The notes: generated by a model from the letters alone, not told the origin. Shown: positions 8,395-17,888, counted from the stretch's first letter. The stretch: DNA of 54,451 nt from Sedimenticola sp. (GCA_027026755.1 JALVNE010000007.1:1-54451), one strand, 5' to 3'. A program made the numbers and translations.

Positions 8395-9099
8395 ATGTCA
8401 AACCCCCGGCGTCACAGCAACATGCAGCCATTCTTCCGCCTGAGTATCCTTTCTGCCGCGCTCATTCTAGCACTGCTGGCCAGCGGCTGTTCCTCCACCA
8501 AGATGAGGGAGAGCTGGGAAGCAAAGGACCTCGATGAGCCCCCGGCTCAGCGCATTCTGCTGGTGGCCATGATCAAGGATCCCGTCACCCGCCGCTATTT
8601 CGAGCAGCACTTCGTCGAGGAAGGAAGGAAGAAAGGCATCGACATCATTCCCAGTACTGACTACAGCCCCAATGCCACGGATCAGGACGAAAAACAGGAA
8701 ATCATGGACCTGGTGAAAAAAACTCATGTGGATGGGGTGCTGCTGGCCCAGATCAAGGGCGTGGACAAGGAATACAAGAGTGTGCCCAGCCGCCTGGACT
8801 GGTATCCGGACGCCTTTTCCAGCATGTCTTTTTACGATTACTATTACACCAGCTACAGGGCCATTTACCGCCCCGGCTATATCGGCTCGGACAATTATTT
8901 CAACATGCACTTCCGTTATTTCTCCGTGCCTTCCCAAAGAATGCTCTGGGCGGGCAACACCGTTACCAAGAACCCCCGTTCCGTAGTGGGCACCATCACG
9001 CAGATCGCCGACGAGGTGCTCAGCGACCTCACCGGCAGCAGCCTGGTAAAGGCTAGGGGCTTCTTCCAGCGCAAGCTGGGCCAGGGAGACGAAAGCTGA
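8395..9099 (+). CDS. Putative lipoprotein of unknown function
   Basis: About 234 residues with a lipoprotein signal: hydrophobic LSILSAALILALL followed by the lipobox LASGC. The mature part begins SSTKMRESWEAKDL and contains a Tyr-rich segment (SMSFYDYYYTSYRAIYRPGY). It resembles the small outer-membrane lipoproteins found in many Proteobacteria that share a YD..Y region, but I cannot assign a named family. The longer frame back to 8212 has no signal-like sequence. ATG 8395 or the internal ATG 8422 (MQPFFRLS) is the likely start. The stop overlaps the start of the next gene, so the two are probably co-transcribed. Confidence 0.75.
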   Translation: MSNPRRHSNMQPFFRLSILSAALILALLASGCSSTKMRESWEAKDLDEPPAQRILLVAMIKDPVTRRYFEQHFVEEGRKKGIDIIPSTDYSPNATDQDEKQEIMDLVKKTHVDGVLLAQIKGVDKEYKSVPSRLDWYPDAFSSMSFYDYYYTSYRAIYRPGYIGSDNYFNMHFRYFSVPSQRMLWAGNTVTKNPRSVVGTITQIADEVLSDLTGSSLVKARGFFQRKLGQGDES

Positions 9100-9968
9100 G
9101 CGCTTGGGAACAGATCGCCCGTCACATCGGGGAAGCCTCCGGCAGGCCCTTCCTGCCGAAAGCGCCCACCTCCATGGGTGGCGGTTGCATCAACACCGCC
9201 ATCAGGCTTTCCGACGGGAACAGGCACTGGTTCGTCAAGCTCAATCAGGCCAACCGTCTGGACATGTTCCAGGCCGAAGCCGAAGGGCTGCAGGAACTGG
9301 CGGACGCCAGGGCCATCCGCGTTCCCCGCCCCCTGTGCACGGGGATCACGGACGGACAGAGTTACATCGTCATGGAATACATTCCCCTGGGCGGATCAGG
9401 CTCCAATGCCCTGGCGGGGGAACAGCTGGCCGCCCTGCACCGCCACCAGGCCCAGGCCTTCGGCTGGAAACGCGACAATACCATCGGCTCCACCCATCAG
9501 CCCAACGACTGGACGGCGGACTGGGTGGAATTCTGGCGCAGGCATCGCCTGGGATTCCAGCTTGAGGAGGCCGCTCGCAACGGCCTGGGAAGGGATATTC
9601 AGCGCCTGGGTGAGCGGCTGCTCGATGCCTTTCCGGTCCTCATGGATCATGCTCCGGTCCCTTCCCTGCTCCATGGCGACCTCTGGGGTGGCAACCTGGG
9701 CCATGATGAGCAGGGAAACCCGGTGATCTACGACCCGGCCACTTATTACGGCGACCGGGAAGCCGAAATCGCCATGACCGAGCTGTTCGGCGGCTTCGGT
9801 GCGGCCTTCTATGATGCCTACGATGCTGCCTGGCCCCTGGATTCCGGTTACCCTACACGCCGAACCTTCTACAACCTCTACCACATCCTCAATCATGCCA
9901 ACATGTTCGGCGGGGGCTATGTGGGGCAGTCGAAACGCATGATGGAGCAACTGCTGGCAGCGCTATAA
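9096..9968 (+). CDS. Fructosamine kinase family protein (FN3K-like), probable CTG start
   Basis: From 9096 the product has 290 residues, close to E. coli YniA (286). The family phosphorylates ketosamines or ribulosamines on glycated proteins so that the sugar is released. Kinase features: GGGCINTAIRL nucleotide loop, FVKLN lysine, the catalytic HGDLWGGNLG and the DPATYYGDREAE metal motif. The first ATG (9174) lies inside the GGGCIN loop and would delete the conserved N-terminal helix. In-frame sequence upstream encodes LSAWEQIARHIGEASGRPF, which fits the family start. The only codon that can open this is CTG 9096, overlapping the preceding stop (CTGA) and preceded by AGGGAGA at 9084-9090. No ATG, GTG or TTG is available before an in-frame TAG. 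Confidence 0.88.
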   Translation: MSAWEQIARHIGEASGRPFLPKAPTSMGGGCINTAIRLSDGNRHWFVKLNQANRLDMFQAEAEGLQELADARAIRVPRPLCTGITDGQSYIVMEYIPLGGSGSNALAGEQLAALHRHQAQAFGWKRDNTIGSTHQPNDWTADWVEFWRRHRLGFQLEEAARNGLGRDIQRLGERLLDAFPVLMDHAPVPSLLHGDLWGGNLGHDEQGNPVIYDPATYYGDREAEIAMTELFGGFGAAFYDAYDAAWPLDSGYPTRRTFYNLYHILNHANMFGGGYVGQSKRMMEQLLAAL

Positions 9969-10044
9969 CGGCAACAGGGTTTTCGCAATCGGCTGATCGG
10001 TGTGGAGAATGCGATAAGGCCCACCTTTTCTAAAGGCGGTAATC

Positions 10045-11505
10045 ATGGAATCGGGTATGGAGATACGGATGTTGAGGGCATTTCCCTGGCTGCTGCTGTG
10101 GGTGCTTGCCGCCCCTGGCGCCCAAGGCAGTGAAGCGGCGCTGCGGGACTGTACACTGACGCATCCCCGCCTTTCCCGGGTGGTGAATGCCCGCTGTGCC
10201 GATTACCAGGTGCCCCTGGATCCTGCCCGGGCCGATGGAGAGAAGATCCGGCTCCACGTGGCCGTGGTGCCCGCCAGTGGCAGGAATCCGCGCCCCGACC
10301 CCCTGTTCTTCATTGCCGGCGGACCGGGGCAGTCGGCGGTGGACTCCGCGCTGCCCTTGTGGCCCTTGTTCCGGGAGGTGTTGAAACGCCGGGATCTGGT
10401 GCTCATCGACCAGCGGGGCACGGGCAAGTCCACGCCTCTGAGCTGCAAGGCCGACGAGGAAATCGAGTTGGCCTCTGATGACGAAACCCTGATCCGGCGC
10501 ACCCGCGAATGCCTGGAACGCCAGGACGTGGATGTGCGTTTTTTCACTTCGAGGCAGGCGGTGGCGGATCTGGAGTTCGTGCGCCAGGCCTTGGGTTACG
10601 AGCAGATCAATGTCATGGGGGTGTCCTATGGCACCCGCGTGGCCCAGCTGGTGTTGCGCCAGTACCCGCAGCGGGTGCGCAGCATCGTTCTCGACGGCGT
10701 GCTGCCGCCGGATCTGGTGCTGGGACCGGAGTTTGCCGACAACCTTTCCGCCTCATTGCAAAAGCTGTTCTTCCATTGCGAGGCGGATGCCGCCTGCCGC
10801 GAAGCTTTTCCGCAGCTGGAGCAGGACTGGCACAGGTATCTTGAGTTGCCCCTGGACGAAAAGCGCGCCGTGAGCCTGCGCCATCCCCGCACCGGGAAAC
10901 GCCTGGACCTGAAGGCTTCCCGCCAGGCCCTGGACATGGCCGTGCGCCTGCTCAGCTATTCCAGCGACACCCGCGCCCTTTTGCCCCTGGTCATCCATGA
11001 GGCTGTGGCGGGTGAGTGGCAGCCTCTGCTGTCCCAGGCCCTGCAGGTGGCGGCCAGCCTGGAAGGCAACCTGGCGGAAGGCATGCACAACAGCGTGGTC
11101 TGCGCTGAAGACCTGCCTTATTACAAGGATATTCCCGCTGACGACAACCGGGTGCTGGGGCGCATGATGCGCCAGCTTCAGCTCATCTGCGGTATCTGGC
11201 CCCGGGGCGAAAGCTTTGCCGATATTCACCGGCCCCTGGCGTCGGATACGCCCGCCCTGCTGCTGTCCGGCGAGCTGGACCCCGTGACCCCCGTGTCTTA
11301 TGGCGAGCAGGCCCTGCAGCAGTACAGCCGGGGCAAACACCTGGTGGTGCCGGGGCAGGGCCACAATGTCTCGCCCCGGGGCTGTGTACCGGGGCTGGTG
11401 GCGGATTTTCTCGACACCTTGACCCTGGACGAGGAAAAGGCTGCCTGCGTGCAGTGCATACCGCGCCTGCCTTTCTTCATCGATGCGCTGGGGCCGGGGG
11501 CATGA
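10045..11505 (+). CDS. Secreted alpha/beta hydrolase, TAP-type (tripeptidyl/proline aminopeptidase-like)
   Basis: A 486-residue exported hydrolase. A short N-terminal extension precedes a signal peptide (MLRAFPWLLLWVLAAPGAQG). The oxyanion segment is FFIAGGPGQS, followed by DLVLIDQRGTGKS. The nucleophile is the Ser of GVSYGTR (about residue 194), the acid is in SGELDPVTP and the base in VPGQGHNVSPRGC. The C-terminal cap (PRGCVPGLVADFLD) is typical of the TAP-like family. Start at 10045 is supported by AAGGCGG 8 nt upstream; ATG 10069 would give a cleaner signal peptide. The stop overlaps natA (ATGA), so it is likely co-translated with the ABC exporter. Confidence 0.88.
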   Translation: MESGMEIRMLRAFPWLLLWVLAAPGAQGSEAALRDCTLTHPRLSRVVNARCADYQVPLDPARADGEKIRLHVAVVPASGRNPRPDPLFFIAGGPGQSAVDSALPLWPLFREVLKRRDLVLIDQRGTGKSTPLSCKADEEIELASDDETLIRRTRECLERQDVDVRFFTSRQAVADLEFVRQALGYEQINVMGVSYGTRVAQLVLRQYPQRVRSIVLDGVLPPDLVLGPEFADNLSASLQKLFFHCEADAACREAFPQLEQDWHRYLELPLDEKRAVSLRHPRTGKRLDLKASRQALDMAVRLLSYSSDTRALLPLVIHEAVAGEWQPLLSQALQVAASLEGNLAEGMHNSVVCAEDLPYYKDIPADDNRVLGRMMRQLQLICGIWPRGESFADIHRPLASDTPALLLSGELDPVTPVSYGEQALQQYSRGKHLVVPGQGHNVSPRGCVPGLVADFLDTLTLDEEKAACVQCIPRLPFFIDALGPGA

Positions 11506-12236
11506 TTCGCGTAAAGAACCTGAAGAAGCATTTTGGCGCCGTCAGGGCCGTGGACGGCGTGAGCTTCGATATTGCCGACGGCTGTATCACCGGTCTGCTG
11601 GGCCCCAATGGTTCTGGCAAGACCACCACCTTGCGTATGCTTTACGGTTTGTTGCGACCGGATGAAGGGCAGGTGATGGTGGATGGCGCCGATGCCGTGA
11701 ACCAGTCCTTGCAGGCCAAGGCGGCCATGGGCGTGGTGCCCGATGCCCGGGGGCTCTATCCACGTCTTACCGCCCGGGAGAACATTGCCTATTACGGCGA
11801 GCTGCAGGGGCTCAGGGGCACAGAACTGGAACAGCGCATCGATGACTTGTCCCGGGAGCTGAACATGGCGGCCTTCCTGGACCGTCCCTGCAAGGGCTTC
11901 TCCCAGGGGCAGCGGGCCAAGGTGGCCATTGCCCGGGCCTTCGTGGGCGATCCGCAGAACCTGGTGCTGGACGAGCCGGGCAACGGGCTGGACGTGATGA
12001 GCAACCGCGCCCTGCGCCGTTACCTGCGCGAGCAGAAGGCCCGGGGCAAGGCGGTGCTGCTGTCCACCCATATCATGCAGGAGGTGGCTGCCTTGTGCGA
12101 TGAAGTCATCATCATCGGCGGCGGGCGCATTCGCGCTATTGGCAGCCCTGAAGGGCTCATGGCCCAGGCGGGGGTGGAGGATATCGAAGAAGCTTTTGTG
12201 AAGCTTATTGGCACGGATGAGGGGATCATGGCATGA
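11502..12236 (+). CDS. natA: ABC transporter ATP-binding protein, NatA type
   Basis: Encodes 244 residues. Walker A is GPNGSGKTTT, the signature is FSQGQRAKVAIARA, Walker B is LVLDEPGNGLD, and the H-loop lies in LLSTHIMQEV. The closest family is NatA, the ATPase of a two-component sodium or multidrug exporter. The start is ATG 11502 inside the ATGA overlap with the upstream hydrolase; an upstream extension to 11454 lies wholly within that gene and is not needed. The permease partner follows after a 124-bp repeat-filled gap. Substrate unknown. Confidence 0.92.
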   Translation: MIRVKNLKKHFGAVRAVDGVSFDIADGCITGLLGPNGSGKTTTLRMLYGLLRPDEGQVMVDGADAVNQSLQAKAAMGVVPDARGLYPRLTARENIAYYGELQGLRGTELEQRIDDLSRELNMAAFLDRPCKGFSQGQRAKVAIARAFVGDPQNLVLDEPGNGLDVMSNRALRRYLREQKARGKAVLLSTHIMQEVAALCDEVIIIGGGRIRAIGSPEGLMAQAGVEDIEEAFVKLIGTDEGIMA

Positions 12237-12252
12237 GTTGGATTTTGTTTTG

Positions 12253-12350
12253 CCCTCACCCCCGGCCCCTCTCCCGGAGGGAGAGGGGAGCGTGCGCGGG
12301 AAATCATTGCAATAGCCCCTCTCCCCCTGGGAGAGGGGTTGGGGTGAGGG
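12253..12350. repeat. CCCTCACCC / CTCTCCC palindromic repeat between natA and natB
   Basis: Outer arms CCCTCACCCCC (12253-12263) and GGGGTGAGGG (12341-12350) are inverted. Inside are two hairpins, CCCCTCTCCCggaGGGAGAGGGG (12267-12288, overlapping loop) and CCCCTCTCCCcctGGGAGAGGGG (12316-12338). The same family occurs at 16837-17026 and, as one arm, at 643-668. It fills nearly the whole natA-natB gap and could act as a processing or attenuation hairpin. Confidence 0.85.
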
Positions 12351-12360
12351 AAAGGGAAAC

Positions 12361-13521
12361 ATGAAACCCTGGCTGATCGTATTCCGCAAGGAACTCAAGG
12401 ACCTGTCCCGCGACCGCCGCACCATGACCAACATCCTGGTGCTGGGCGCCCTGCTGGGTCCGGTGCTGGCCATGGGCCTGCTCACCCTCACCATGAAAAT
12501 GGTGGCGGACGAGGCGGAAAAGACCATCGAGCTGCCCGTTAAGGGGGCGGCCAACGCGCCCGTGCTGCTGGAATACCTGGCCTCTTTCCGCATCCGGGTG
12601 ACTGATCCCGTGGATGACCCGGTGGCCGCCGTGCGCGGCCAGGATGTGGATGCGGTGCTGGTGATTCCGGGAGATTTTGGCGAGCGCCTGCGGCAGGGGC
12701 GGCCAGCGGAACTGACCCTCATGTCCGACCATTCCCGCACCCGGGCGCGCATCGTGCGCAGCCGTATCGAGAGCGCCATCGAAGGCTATTCCTCGGCCAT
12801 CGGCAGTCTGCGCCTGAGCCTGCGCGGGGTGGATCCGACCATCACCCAGGCTGTGACCCTGCATGATCGGGATCTTTCCCGCGGCAGTGGTGAAGCGGCC
12901 CTGCTGTCCTTTCTGCCCTACCTGCTCATCATCGGCATCATGCAGGCGGCCATGGTGGTGGCAGCGGATCTTACCGCCGGGGAGCGGGAGCGTCAGTCCC
13001 TGGAGCCTCTCATGGCCAATCCGGTGGCGCCGGAACAGTTCATGGCGGGCAAGCTGGCGGTAAACCTGCTGGTCAGTCTGGCGGTGCTGCTCCTTTCCCT
13101 GGGGGGCTTCGCCCTGGGCAGCCGCTTGGTGGACCTGGACCAGGCGGGGTTGCAGTTCAGCCTCTGGTCCATTCCCGTTCTCGTGCTGCTGCTGTCGCCC
13201 CTGGCCTTCATGTTTGCCGCGGTAATGAGCTTCGTGGGCGCCTTCGCGCGCACGGTGAAGGAGGCCCAGACCTATCTCAGTCTGCTGGTGCTGGCGGCCC
13301 TCATGCCGTCCATGCTGCAGATGGTGCTGCAGAGCCGGGTACAGGGGGCGGGACTGCTGCTGCCTGTGTGGTCCCACAACTATCTCATCAACGAAGTGCT
13401 GCGCGGTGAAAGCCTGGGGGCGCTGGAATGGTTGCTGCCTTCCTTGGGCGCGCTGCTGGTCGGCGGGATATTTGCCTGGCTGGCGGGGCGGCTGTACCGA
13501 CGGCCCGGTTTCATCTTTTAG
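12361..13521 (+). CDS. natB: ABC transporter permease, NatB / ABC-2 type
   Basis: A 386-residue membrane protein beginning MKPWLIVFRKELKDLSRDRR, the typical NatB-like cytoplasmic start. The first membrane segment is ILVLGALLGPVLAMGLL. A large periplasmic domain (about residues 45-180) is followed by five or so segments in the C-terminal half (LLIIGIMQAAMVVA, LAVNLLVSLAVLLLSLGGFAL, VLVLLLSPLAFMFAAVMSFV, LSLLVLAALMPSMLQ, LLVGGIFAWLAG). It works with natA. Ribosome-binding sequence AAGGGAAAC is adjacent to the end of the inserted repeat. A MITE begins 2 bp after the stop codon. Confidence 0.92.
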   Translation: MKPWLIVFRKELKDLSRDRRTMTNILVLGALLGPVLAMGLLTLTMKMVADEAEKTIELPVKGAANAPVLLEYLASFRIRVTDPVDDPVAAVRGQDVDAVLVIPGDFGERLRQGRPAELTLMSDHSRTRARIVRSRIESAIEGYSSAIGSLRLSLRGVDPTITQAVTLHDRDLSRGSGEAALLSFLPYLLIIGIMQAAMVVAADLTAGERERQSLEPLMANPVAPEQFMAGKLAVNLLVSLAVLLLSLGGFALGSRLVDLDQAGLQFSLWSIPVLVLLLSPLAFMFAAVMSFVGAFARTVKEAQTYLSLLVLAALMPSMLQMVLQSRVQGAGLLLPVWSHNYLINEVLRGESLGALEWLLPSLGALLVGGIFAWLAGRLYRRPGFIF

Positions 13522-13522
13522 C

Positions 13523-13612
13523 AGGATGTTGAAAAAGTCCTTCCATGGACTTTTTCAACCACGGAAGCGGAAAACGCGGTTTCCTACTTCTTCCTTTTTC
13601 AATGGCCGAAAA
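13523..13612. repeat. Truncated copy of the AGGATGT MITE
   Basis: Begins AGGATGTTGAAAAAGTCC and folds with GGACTTTTTCAAC. It then follows the 16862-17010 element through a GGAAGCGGAAAACGCG hairpin to TTTTTCAATGGC. The right half and right terminus seen in the other copy are missing. The first hairpin may terminate natB transcription. Confidence 0.75.
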
Positions 13613-13817
13613 TAAACCGAGATAATCGTTGACGGGGGCAGAGGGGGCGTCCATAATGGCCCCAGCTTGAAAGTACGTCTTATGCAACACCCTCGAAGTT
13701 CCATCCCGGTACCTCGTTCTGTTTTTCATAAGTAAACGCAACACTTCCAGCAAAACCCGCCTTCCGGCCCTGATTGGTCGTCAGGCTCACATTACTATTG
13801 ATTCATAGGATAAGATT

Positions 13818-14024
13818 ATGTCTACCACTACCGGTACCGTAAAATGGTTTAACGAAGCAAAAGGCTTTGGTTTCATCGAGCAGGAAAATGGTCCTGACGT
13901 GTTTGCACATTTCAGCGCCATCCAGGGCTCCGGCTTCAAGACCCTGACCGAAGGTCAGAAGGTCGAGTTCACCGTCACTCAGGGCCAGAAGGGCCCCCAG
14001 GCGGAGAACATCGTAGCGCTCTGA
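13818..14024 (+). CDS. Cold-shock domain protein (CspA family)
   Basis: A 68-residue OB-fold RNA-binding protein. RNP1 is KGFGFI (residues 15-20) and RNP2 is VFAHF (28-32); it ends [10 protein letters not shown]. Family members bind single-stranded RNA or DNA and melt mRNA structure, in the cold or during stress. ATAGGATAAG lies just upstream of the start. About 200 bp of non-coding sequence precedes it, room for the long leader usual in this family. A strong terminator follows at 14072-14095. Confidence 0.96.
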   Translation: MSTTTGTVKWFNEAKGFGFIEQENGPDVFAHFSAIQGSGFKTLTEGQKVEFTVTQGQKGPQAENIVAL

Positions 14025-14071
14025 TGCCAGATTGCCGTCAACCGGCCATGCCGGGTGACGAACAAGAAAGA

Positions 14072-14095
14072 ACGGCTCCTTCGGGAGCCGTTTTT
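14072..14095 (+). terminator. Rho-independent terminator of the cold-shock gene
   Basis: ACGGCTCC, a TTCG tetraloop and GGAGCCGT form a near-perfect stem followed by TTTT, 48 bp after the stop codon. Confidence 0.9.
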
Positions 14096-14096
14096 A

Positions 14097-14298
14097 TGTA
14101 CAGGATGTACGGTATGCCGCGGGCGCAGGGCACTGGAACCGTTCCTGACAGTTCCAGCATTTCCTCCATCCATGGAGGTCATGCGCAGGAGCGGCGATGT
14201 ACAGGATGTACGGTATGCCGCGGGCGCAGGGCACTGGAACCGTTCCTGACAGTTCCAGCATTTCCTCCATCCATGGAGGTCATGCGCAGGAGCGGCGA
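14097..14298. repeat. Two identical 101-bp tandem repeats
   Basis: Units at 14097-14197 and 14198-14298 are identical by eye. Each begins TGTACAGGATGTACGG (GTACA and TGTAC are inverted) and includes the palindrome CCTCCATCCATGGAGG. A third unit starts at 14299 (TGTATCAGGATGTACGG) but diverges after about 17 bp. Confidence 0.95.
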
Positions 14299-14340
14299 TG
14301 TATCAGGATGTACGGGCCGAAAACTGCTCCTGCGTTTTCG

Positions 14341-14469
14341 GCACTTCCACCATCCCTGGCGGTCGGCAGATAACCGCTCCCTGCGTGATCTGCACTTCCA
14401 CCATCCCTGGCGGTCGGCAGATAACCGCTCCCTGCGTGATCTGCACTTCCACCATCCCTGGCGGTCGCC
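14341..14469. repeat. 51-bp tandem repeat, two and a half copies
   Basis: Units start at 14341, 14392 and 14443 with GCACTTCCACCATCCCTGGC and carry GGCAGATAACCGCTCCCTGC. The unit length is divisible by three, so several spurious frames stay open across it. The last unit ends in the CGCGGGCGCAGGGCACTGG segment also found in the 101-bp repeats, so the arrays appear related by recombination. Confidence 0.95.
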
Positions 14470-14494
14470 GCGGGCGCAGGGCACTGGGGTGGTC

Positions 14495-14596
14495 GGGGTC
14501 GGAGTCAAATGGGGAAGATGTTGGGAAAATTCGATAGCCTGGAACAGTCTGATTCCGTTCCCTGTAGCGGTTTGGGTGGAATTTGACTCCGACCCC
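14495..14596 (+). repeat. GTCGGAGTCAAAT element, copy B
   Basis: GGGGTCGGAGTCAAAT (14495-14510) and ATTTGACTCCGACCCC (14581-14596) are perfect inverted 16-mers around an 70-bp core with the shared internal GATTCCGTTCC. Same orientation as the copy at 16732 and opposite to those at 22269 and 43769. Confidence 0.9.
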
Positions 14597-14603
14597 TTCG
14601 GTA

Positions 14604-14660
14604 CAGCCCGACATAACGGCGGTTATCAAGGGGGAATGTCGGACTGAAGTCCGACCTACT
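14604..14660. repeat. GTCGGG-palindrome repeat, copy 1 (diverged)
   Basis: CAGCCCGACA at the left and TGTCGGACTGAAGTCCGACC at the right (14638-14657) resemble the copies at 33726-33790 and 37301-37360. It lies 8 bp from a GTCGGAGTCAAAT element. Confidence 0.7.
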
Positions 14661-14683
14661 CTGACTGAATTTACTGCTACAAT

Positions 14684-16699
<2,016 letters not shown>

Positions 16700-16731
16700 C
16701 CCGTGGCCGTATTCGCCTTCCATCTGCGGCC

Positions 16732-16834
16732 AGGGTCGGAGTCAAATGGGGAGGATGTTGGGAAGCCCCAATGGCATGGCACAGTTTGATTCCGTTCCTT
16801 GTGACAGTAGGGTGGAATTTGACTCCGACCCCTT
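16732..16834 (+). repeat. GTCGGAGTCAAAT element, copy C
   Basis: AGGGTCGGAGTCAAAT (16732-16747) and ATTTGACTCCGACCCC (16818-16833) frame a core nearly collinear with copy B, including GATGTTGGGA and GATTCCGTTCCTTG. Confidence 0.9.
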
Positions 16835-16836
16835 CC

Positions 16837-17026
16837 TCACCCTAACCCTCTCTCCCAGTGAGGATGTCGTAAAAGCCCTTCCCTAGGCTTTCACGACTCG
16901 GAATCGGAAAAGTGCGATTTTCCGATTCCTCCATTTTCAATGGCTTACAGCCATCGAAAATGGCGATGCATCCTTGCATCGCGAAGGCTGTCGCCTTTTG
17001 CGACACCCTCCCAGTGGGAGAGGGAA
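16837..17026. repeat. CCCTCACCC / CTCTCCC palindrome split by an insertion
   Basis: The left arm CTCACCCTAACCCTCTCTCC (16838-16857) and right arm GGGAGAGGG (17017-17025) are parted by the element at 16862-17010. Removing that element and one CCCAGTG copy restores CTCTCCCAGTGGGAGAG, an uninterrupted palindrome of this family. Confidence 0.8.
16862..17010. mobile_element. 149-bp MITE-like element with target-site duplication
   Basis: Terminal inverted repeats AGGATGTCGTAAAAGC and, at the right, CCTTTTGCGACACCCT (complement AGGGTGTCGCAAAAGG). It is flanked by direct repeats CCCAGTG (16855-16861 and 17011-17017; extendable to 9 bp as CTCCCAGTG). The interior folds into hairpins (GGAATCGGAAAA / TTTTCCGATTCC and GCGATGCATCC...GCATCGC). 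No coding capacity; it would depend on a transposase elsewhere. Related to the truncated copy at 13523. Confidence 0.8.
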
Positions 17027-17042
17027 CTATATGGGGTTGTCA

Positions 17043-17534
17043 TCAGTCCTGCCGCCGCAACAGAATGCCCAAACTAAGCACCAGCAGGCCGGTGAGGAAC
17101 ATCAGCGTCCAGCCGGGAATGCTGATGCCGAACAGGGACCAGACCATTTCCCCGCAATCTCCGGTGCCCCGGAACACGTCCGCGATGACCTTCATCAGGG
17201 GGTCGTTCTCCAACATGAATTCCAGGGTGCCGCCGCAGGCCAGTTCTTCATGGGTGCCGTATTGCAGCCACAGGTGGCGGATGGAAATGCCCATGCCTGC
17301 CAGGCTGGCGAGGCTGAGCAGAACGCCATAGAAGCGCCTCATGGCGCTTCTGGGGCCGTGCAGCATGCCGATGAAGAAAATGATGCCCAGAATCATGATG
17401 GATATACGCTGGAAGATGCACAGGGGGCAGGGTTCCAGTCCCAGGTGATGCTGGAAATAGAATATGGCCGTAGCGATGGCCGCCGCGCAGGCGGCAAACC
17501 CGAGGAAAAACGGGATGCGGCCGTTGAACATCAT
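17043..17534 (-). CDS. dsbB: Disulfide bond formation protein DsbB
   Basis: A 163-residue four-helix inner-membrane quinone reductase that reoxidises DsbA. The first periplasmic pair is CPLC (C36, C39) and the second pair is C100 and C127. Hydrophobic segments lie at about residues 9-27, 43-59, 69-88 and 139-158. The start codon overlaps the stop of the EF-hand gene (ATGA), so the two are translationally coupled, an unusual partnership. Length is slightly below E. coli DsbB (176). Confidence 0.92.
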   Translation of the reverse strand: MMFNGRIPFFLGFAACAAAIATAIFYFQHHLGLEPCPLCIFQRISIMILGIIFFIGMLHGPRSAMRRFYGVLLSLASLAGMGISIRHLWLQYGTHEELACGGTLEFMLENDPLMKVIADVFRGTGDCGEMVWSLFGISIPGWTLMFLTGLLVLSLGILLRRQD

Positions 17535-17830
17535 TTCCGGCCTGCGGGGCCCTGTTGCCTGCGCATCTGTTCCATGCGTTCACGCATGGCTTTTTCCACG
17601 GCTTCGATCTCGGCCCGGTCCACGCTGCCGTCGCCATTTTTGTCCATCTCCGCGAAGCGTTTTTCATAGGGTGCGATGAATTCGGCCTTGCTGACCTTGC
17701 CGTCTTTGTTGGTGTCCAGTTGCATCATGAAGGCGTCTGCCATGCTGCGGGGCTGGCCGCCTTGGGGGGGCTGGGCCAGGGCCAGGGGAGACAGCAGCAG
17801 GGAGAATACAGTGAGAAGTGATTTTTTCAT
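17531..17830 (-). CDS. Exported EF-hand protein
   Basis: A 99-residue protein with a signal peptide (MKKSLLTVFSLLLSPLALAQ) and two EF-hand calcium-binding loops, DTNKDGKVSKAE (39-50) and DKNGDGSVDRAE (63-74), both with the expected acidic ligands. The C-terminus is basic and Gln rich. Bacterial proteins of this kind are periplasmic calcium binders of mostly unknown role. First gene of a two-gene unit with dsbB. Confidence 0.85.
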   Translation of the reverse strand: MKKSLLTVFSLLLSPLALAQPPQGGQPRSMADAFMMQLDTNKDGKVSKAEFIAPYEKRFAEMDKNGDGSVDRAEIEAVEKAMRERMEQMRRQQGPAGRK

Positions 17831-17888
17831 GTTGTCGATTCCTTTAAGTTAGGTCAATGTTGAATGAAGCGTTCAATGGGGCCGGGTT

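Noticed and set aside
14097..14470. CRISPR array
   Set aside because: Units are adjoining tandem duplications with no unique spacers and no cas genes nearby.
14024..14647. 207-codon frame through the tandem repeats
   Set aside because: It stays open because the 51-bp unit is divisible by three; it translates repeats and the ends of a mobile element, with no ribosome-binding site.
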